A DNA stretch of 64,000 bases from CAVRIA01 sp963721115 (lineage in GTDB: Bacteria; Desulfobacterota; Binatia; HRBIN30; CADEER01). The position numbers and the translations under genes were made by a program. Below the pieces are notes generated by a model. It worked only from the letters and a program-made list of their open reading frames with translations, was not told the origin of the DNA and ran no database searches. This document shows positions 61,681 to 64,000 of the stretch, in pieces. Position 1 is the stretch's first letter. Every line of letters starts with the position of its first letter. Location of the stretch: positions 132,529-196,528 of the forward strand of contig CAVRIA010000020.1 in NCBI GenBank assembly GCA_963721115.1, written 5' to 3'.

Positions 61681-64000
61681 GGCGCCGTCGCCGAACAACC
61701 TGGCGGAAAATGTTTTGGGTGCTCAGGGGCTGCCACGGGGCAGAATTGCGTAATTCCAGTCGGGATGGAACTCGTAGGGTTTGATCCGAACGGCAGCCAG
61801 TTCGTCGTCGGAAACTTTGACACCGGTTGGATAGCGGGCCGGGTCGAGCGCCGCCTGGATGCGCAGGCCGGTAGTTGTGGTGGTGTTGGCGATCAGATTG
61901 ACGACCACCTCATGGCTGGTCAGCGGGCGGCCACGCCAGTTGAGCGTAATCTGGCTGAACATTCGATGTTCGATCTTGTTCCACTTGCTGGTACCGGGCG
62001 GGAGATGAAAGACATGGAGCTCCAGAGCGCTCTGATCCGCTAGGCGCTGGAGATGGGTCTTCCAGGCGCGCAGGCGGCTGCCATTGCTGCCTCCCGAGTC
62101 CGCCGTAATCATGACCCGCCGGCTGTGAGGGTATGCGGGCTGGCCCATCTTGTTCCACCACTGGCCAATGGTGCTGACGGCGAACTCGGCGGTGTCATGA
62201 TCGACCCCGACGCTGACCCAGCCGACGTTGCGTTGCGGCTCGTAGACGCCGTAGGGGATGCTGTGAATGATCCGGCCTTCGCCATCGCGATCACCGAAGT
62301 CGTGGGTGTCGACCGTCTGCGGTTGCCCTTGTGGCTCATATTCACGCCCGGCGTTCTTGTAGGTGCCGATCTTCTCCTTCTTCTTGGTGTCGACCGAGAT
62401 GACCGGGTCGCCCGCCGCCATGAACTGTTGGCTGTGAGCGGCGATGAACTGAAACTGCGCATCGCGATCGGGATGCTGCTTGCCTTCGCGGGTCTTGCGG
62501 TTGGCTTGCAGATTGTACTTCAGCTCGCGTAGCAGATCGGCGACCTTGTCGGCACCGATCGCAAAGCCACGCTCGGTCAGCTCGGCGGCCAGGCGGCGCA
62601 CGCTCTTGGAGGTCCAGCGCAGCGGCGATTGTGGGTCGCCGCGAGTGCAGGGGTCGACGAGTTTCTCGAGCTCTTCTTTGATGCGCGGAAATTTCTCGGT
62701 GATGGGTTTGCTGCCGCCACCGGGACGGCGGATACGGGCGCTGCGGGCGGGCGCCGCCGCCACTTCTTGGACTTCTCGCATGCCAGCCTCCACCGTGCGG
62801 TGACTGGCCGAGCACGCTTCGGCCACCACGCTGATGCCGCCGCGTCCATAGGCGAGCGCCTCGGCACCCAGCCAGTGACGGCGGCTGCGCTCGTCGAGGT
62901 GAGCGGCAAGCAGCTCGTAGCGGCGGCGGATCTCCAGCCACTTCTGGTTCGCGCGTTCCCCGCGATCCTTCTTCCACGGGCCAGCCATCTGGCTCCCTCC
63001 GGCACGATGGTGATGCACGCGGCGATCTTCTCGAAGAGTTTCTGTCGCCCGAGCGATCAGGGGATAGACCAATACCTGCTTGCGGGCGAGCTCACGGCGT
63101 TGGTGGTGGCGATCCATGCGCCCGCGCCCGGTGGTGTGACCCAGTGCAATCCAGTTGGCGGCGCGGTAGCACGTGCCCGAGCGGCCCGCTTCTACCAGCG
63201 TCTCGATCAGCACCGGCTCCACGCCATAGGCGCGCTGCCAGTCGGCGGAGAGCTGGCGGACCATGAGTCCCAAGACGTGACTGGCCAGCGAGGGGATGTG
63301 CACCCAGGGCAGAACCAGGAAACGACTGTTGCTGACGATCCGTTGCAGCCCAGCGCGGTGGGCCTGCTCTGCCCAGCCGATCCAGCGGTCACGCACCGCC
63401 ATCTTCCAGGCCGGGCTCGACAGCTGCAGGCAAGCTACCACAGCTGGCCGCGGACGCGTGACCTCGACCAAGTAGCGCAGGCTGGCTCCGAACGGAACGC
63501 GGTGGCCTTGTGGGTGATAGCGCCCGACCAGCTCGCGCCAAAGCTGCCGATCCTCAGAGCTCTGGACCAGACGAAGTCGGATCGGCTCAACATCGTGCAG
63601 TGCCGCGCGCAGCTCAGCTTGCTGCTCGCCGCGGGCGGTGTGCGGCACACTGGTCTTCGACCCCGGTGGCCGACCACGCAAAGACCGCGGCGCAAGCTGC
63701 ACACGGCCCAGGCTACCCAGCATCTCGAGCATCTCCCTGGCTTCCCAGGTCTTGAGGCCACCGTTCGGCCGGCGCCAGTTCAGCAGCTCGCAGATCGTGT
63801 TTGCCAGTTCCTGTCGCGAAAGGCGCGGGTAAGACGCCACGACCTTCTCGATGAGGCCCACCTCCTCCGGTTTAAAGCGCCGTCCCTTGAACGTGATCGT
63901 CGCCGCCTGCGTCACGGATTTCTCCATGACTAAACTATCCGGACAACCTCGAAATGTCCAGCGGCTTCTTCAGGTCGTCAGCTTATTCGGCGACGGCGCC
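61681..64000. mobile_element. Insertion sequence, DruA-like/ISAzo13-type
   Basis: A 2,320-base unit whose left end (GGCGCCGTCGCCGAACAA) and right end (complement GGCGCCGTCGCCGAATAA) match in 17 of 18 bases; similarity fades after that. The right end stops exactly at the last base of the window, so the target duplication cannot be checked. The single gene (minus strand) ends 42 bases inside the left end and starts 73 bases inside the right end. Both ends look intact and the gene is open, so the element may be active. It sits in a GGCTAA tandem next to the CocE gene. Confidence 0.85.
61723..63927 (-). CDS. DruA-like (DUF4338)-ISAzo13 transposase fusion
   Basis: A 734-residue protein. Residues about 1-310 are a DUF4338/DruA-like domain: RDRWIGWAEQAHRAGLQRIV, SNSRFLVLPWVHIPSLASHV, then GTCYRAANWIALGHTTGRGR and MDRHHQ. 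Residues about 325-734 are an ISAzo13-type DDE transposase: Asp513 (VISVDTKKKEKIG), Asp610 (VMITADSGGSNG) and Glu653 (WNKIEHRMFS) form the catalytic triad, and helix-turn-helix segments (AEACSASHRTVEAGMREVQE) precede it. Either part alone is a known protein; together they make a single enzyme in one frame. DruA is otherwise known from the Druantia anti-phage system. No stop or shift is seen between the parts. Confidence 0.92.
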   Translation of the reverse strand: MEKSVTQAATITFKGRRFKPEEVGLIEKVVASYPRLSRQELANTICELLNWRRPNGGLKTWEAREMLEMLGSLGRVQLAPRSLRGRPPGSKTSVPHTARGEQQAELRAALHDVEPIRLRLVQSSEDRQLWRELVGRYHPQGHRVPFGASLRYLVEVTRPRPAVVACLQLSSPAWKMAVRDRWIGWAEQAHRAGLQRIVSNSRFLVLPWVHIPSLASHVLGLMVRQLSADWQRAYGVEPVLIETLVEAGRSGTCYRAANWIALGHTTGRGRMDRHHQRRELARKQVLVYPLIARATETLREDRRVHHHRAGGSQMAGPWKKDRGERANQKWLEIRRRYELLAAHLDERSRRHWLGAEALAYGRGGISVVAEACSASHRTVEAGMREVQEVAAAPARSARIRRPGGGSKPITEKFPRIKEELEKLVDPCTRGDPQSPLRWTSKSVRRLAAELTERGFAIGADKVADLLRELKYNLQANRKTREGKQHPDRDAQFQFIAAHSQQFMAAGDPVISVDTKKKEKIGTYKNAGREYEPQGQPQTVDTHDFGDRDGEGRIIHSIPYGVYEPQRNVGWVSVGVDHDTAEFAVSTIGQWWNKMGQPAYPHSRRVMITADSGGSNGSRLRAWKTHLQRLADQSALELHVFHLPPGTSKWNKIEHRMFSQITLNWRGRPLTSHEVVVNLIANTTTTTGLRIQAALDPARYPTGVKVSDDELAAVRIKPYEFHPDWNYAILPRGSP

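Overview
The window is a 64 kb, very GC-rich piece of bacterial chromosome. My best guess is an uncultured deltaproteobacterial-type lineage close to Candidatus Binatota. The guess rests on gene style, not on a marker tree: dockerin-like secreted proteins with Thr-Pro linkers, DUF4215 and beta-helix proteins, several amidohydrolase-2 family enzymes, a type B (dihaem cytochrome b) succinate dehydrogenase, EthD and SnoaL-type accessory enzymes, and many long intergenic low-complexity inverted repeats.

Layout. 1-9.4 kb is an accessory zone. It holds remnants of a thiolase and of a cyclase/ATPase-type regulator, four type II toxin-antitoxin loci (one reduced to a toxin tail plus an XRE antitoxin, three VapBC), and a small group of degradation-type enzymes (amidohydrolase, nitronate monooxygenase, SnoaL-like, glyoxalase-fold). 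It ends at a tRNA-Arg(TCG) gene beside cysS. 9.5-21 kb carries cysS, a GxxExxY protein embedded in repeats, acetyl-CoA synthetase, CstA, a 5'-3' exonuclease, an FG-GAP protein and an SRPBCC protein. 21-31 kb holds an ECF sigma / anti-sigma / DUF3106 operon, a histone H1-like protein, a lipoprotein, a degenerate SDR, a truncated quinone oxidoreductase, an FAD oxidoreductase-SelD fusion in which the reading frame is broken several times, an SSS/DUF3311 transporter pair and an AmpG-like permease. 31-37 kb holds def, an AlgH/YqgE protein and a leftward cluster (sigma-54 activator, single-domain receiver, TrmJ-like methyltransferase with an extra tail, M48 peptidase with TPRs). 37-44 kb holds sdhCAB, an epimerase, a flavin monooxygenase and a CarH-like B12-binding MerR regulator with a clear promoter. 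44-54.6 kb holds secreted repeat proteins, a PatZ-like acyl-CoA synthetase/acetyltransferase, an esterase, an IMPase-like protein, a ketopantoate-reductase-like gene with two frameshifts and a frameshifted rhomboid. 54.7-61.6 kb holds an EthD protein, an amidohydrolase divergent from a FadR-type regulator, an SGNH hydrolase, a DUF4336 protein and a CocE-type hydrolase. 61,681-64,000 is a complete-looking insertion sequence whose single protein joins a DruA-like (DUF4338) domain to an ISAzo13-type DDE transposase.

Themes. (1) Central carbon and energy genes (acs, the PatZ-like gene, cstA, sdhCAB) sit among secondary-metabolite or pollutant-type hydrolases. (2) Almost every repeat-bearing gap has its own short 'word' repeated on one arm and its complement on the other, so the gaps could fold into long hairpins. 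(3) Several otherwise well-conserved genes are broken by single-base indels (selD fusion, PatZ-like, PanE-like twice, rhomboid, cysS end). Some lie in G/C runs, so sequencing or assembly error must be excluded before they are called pseudogenes. All functions here are inferred by reading the sequence; no database search was run.
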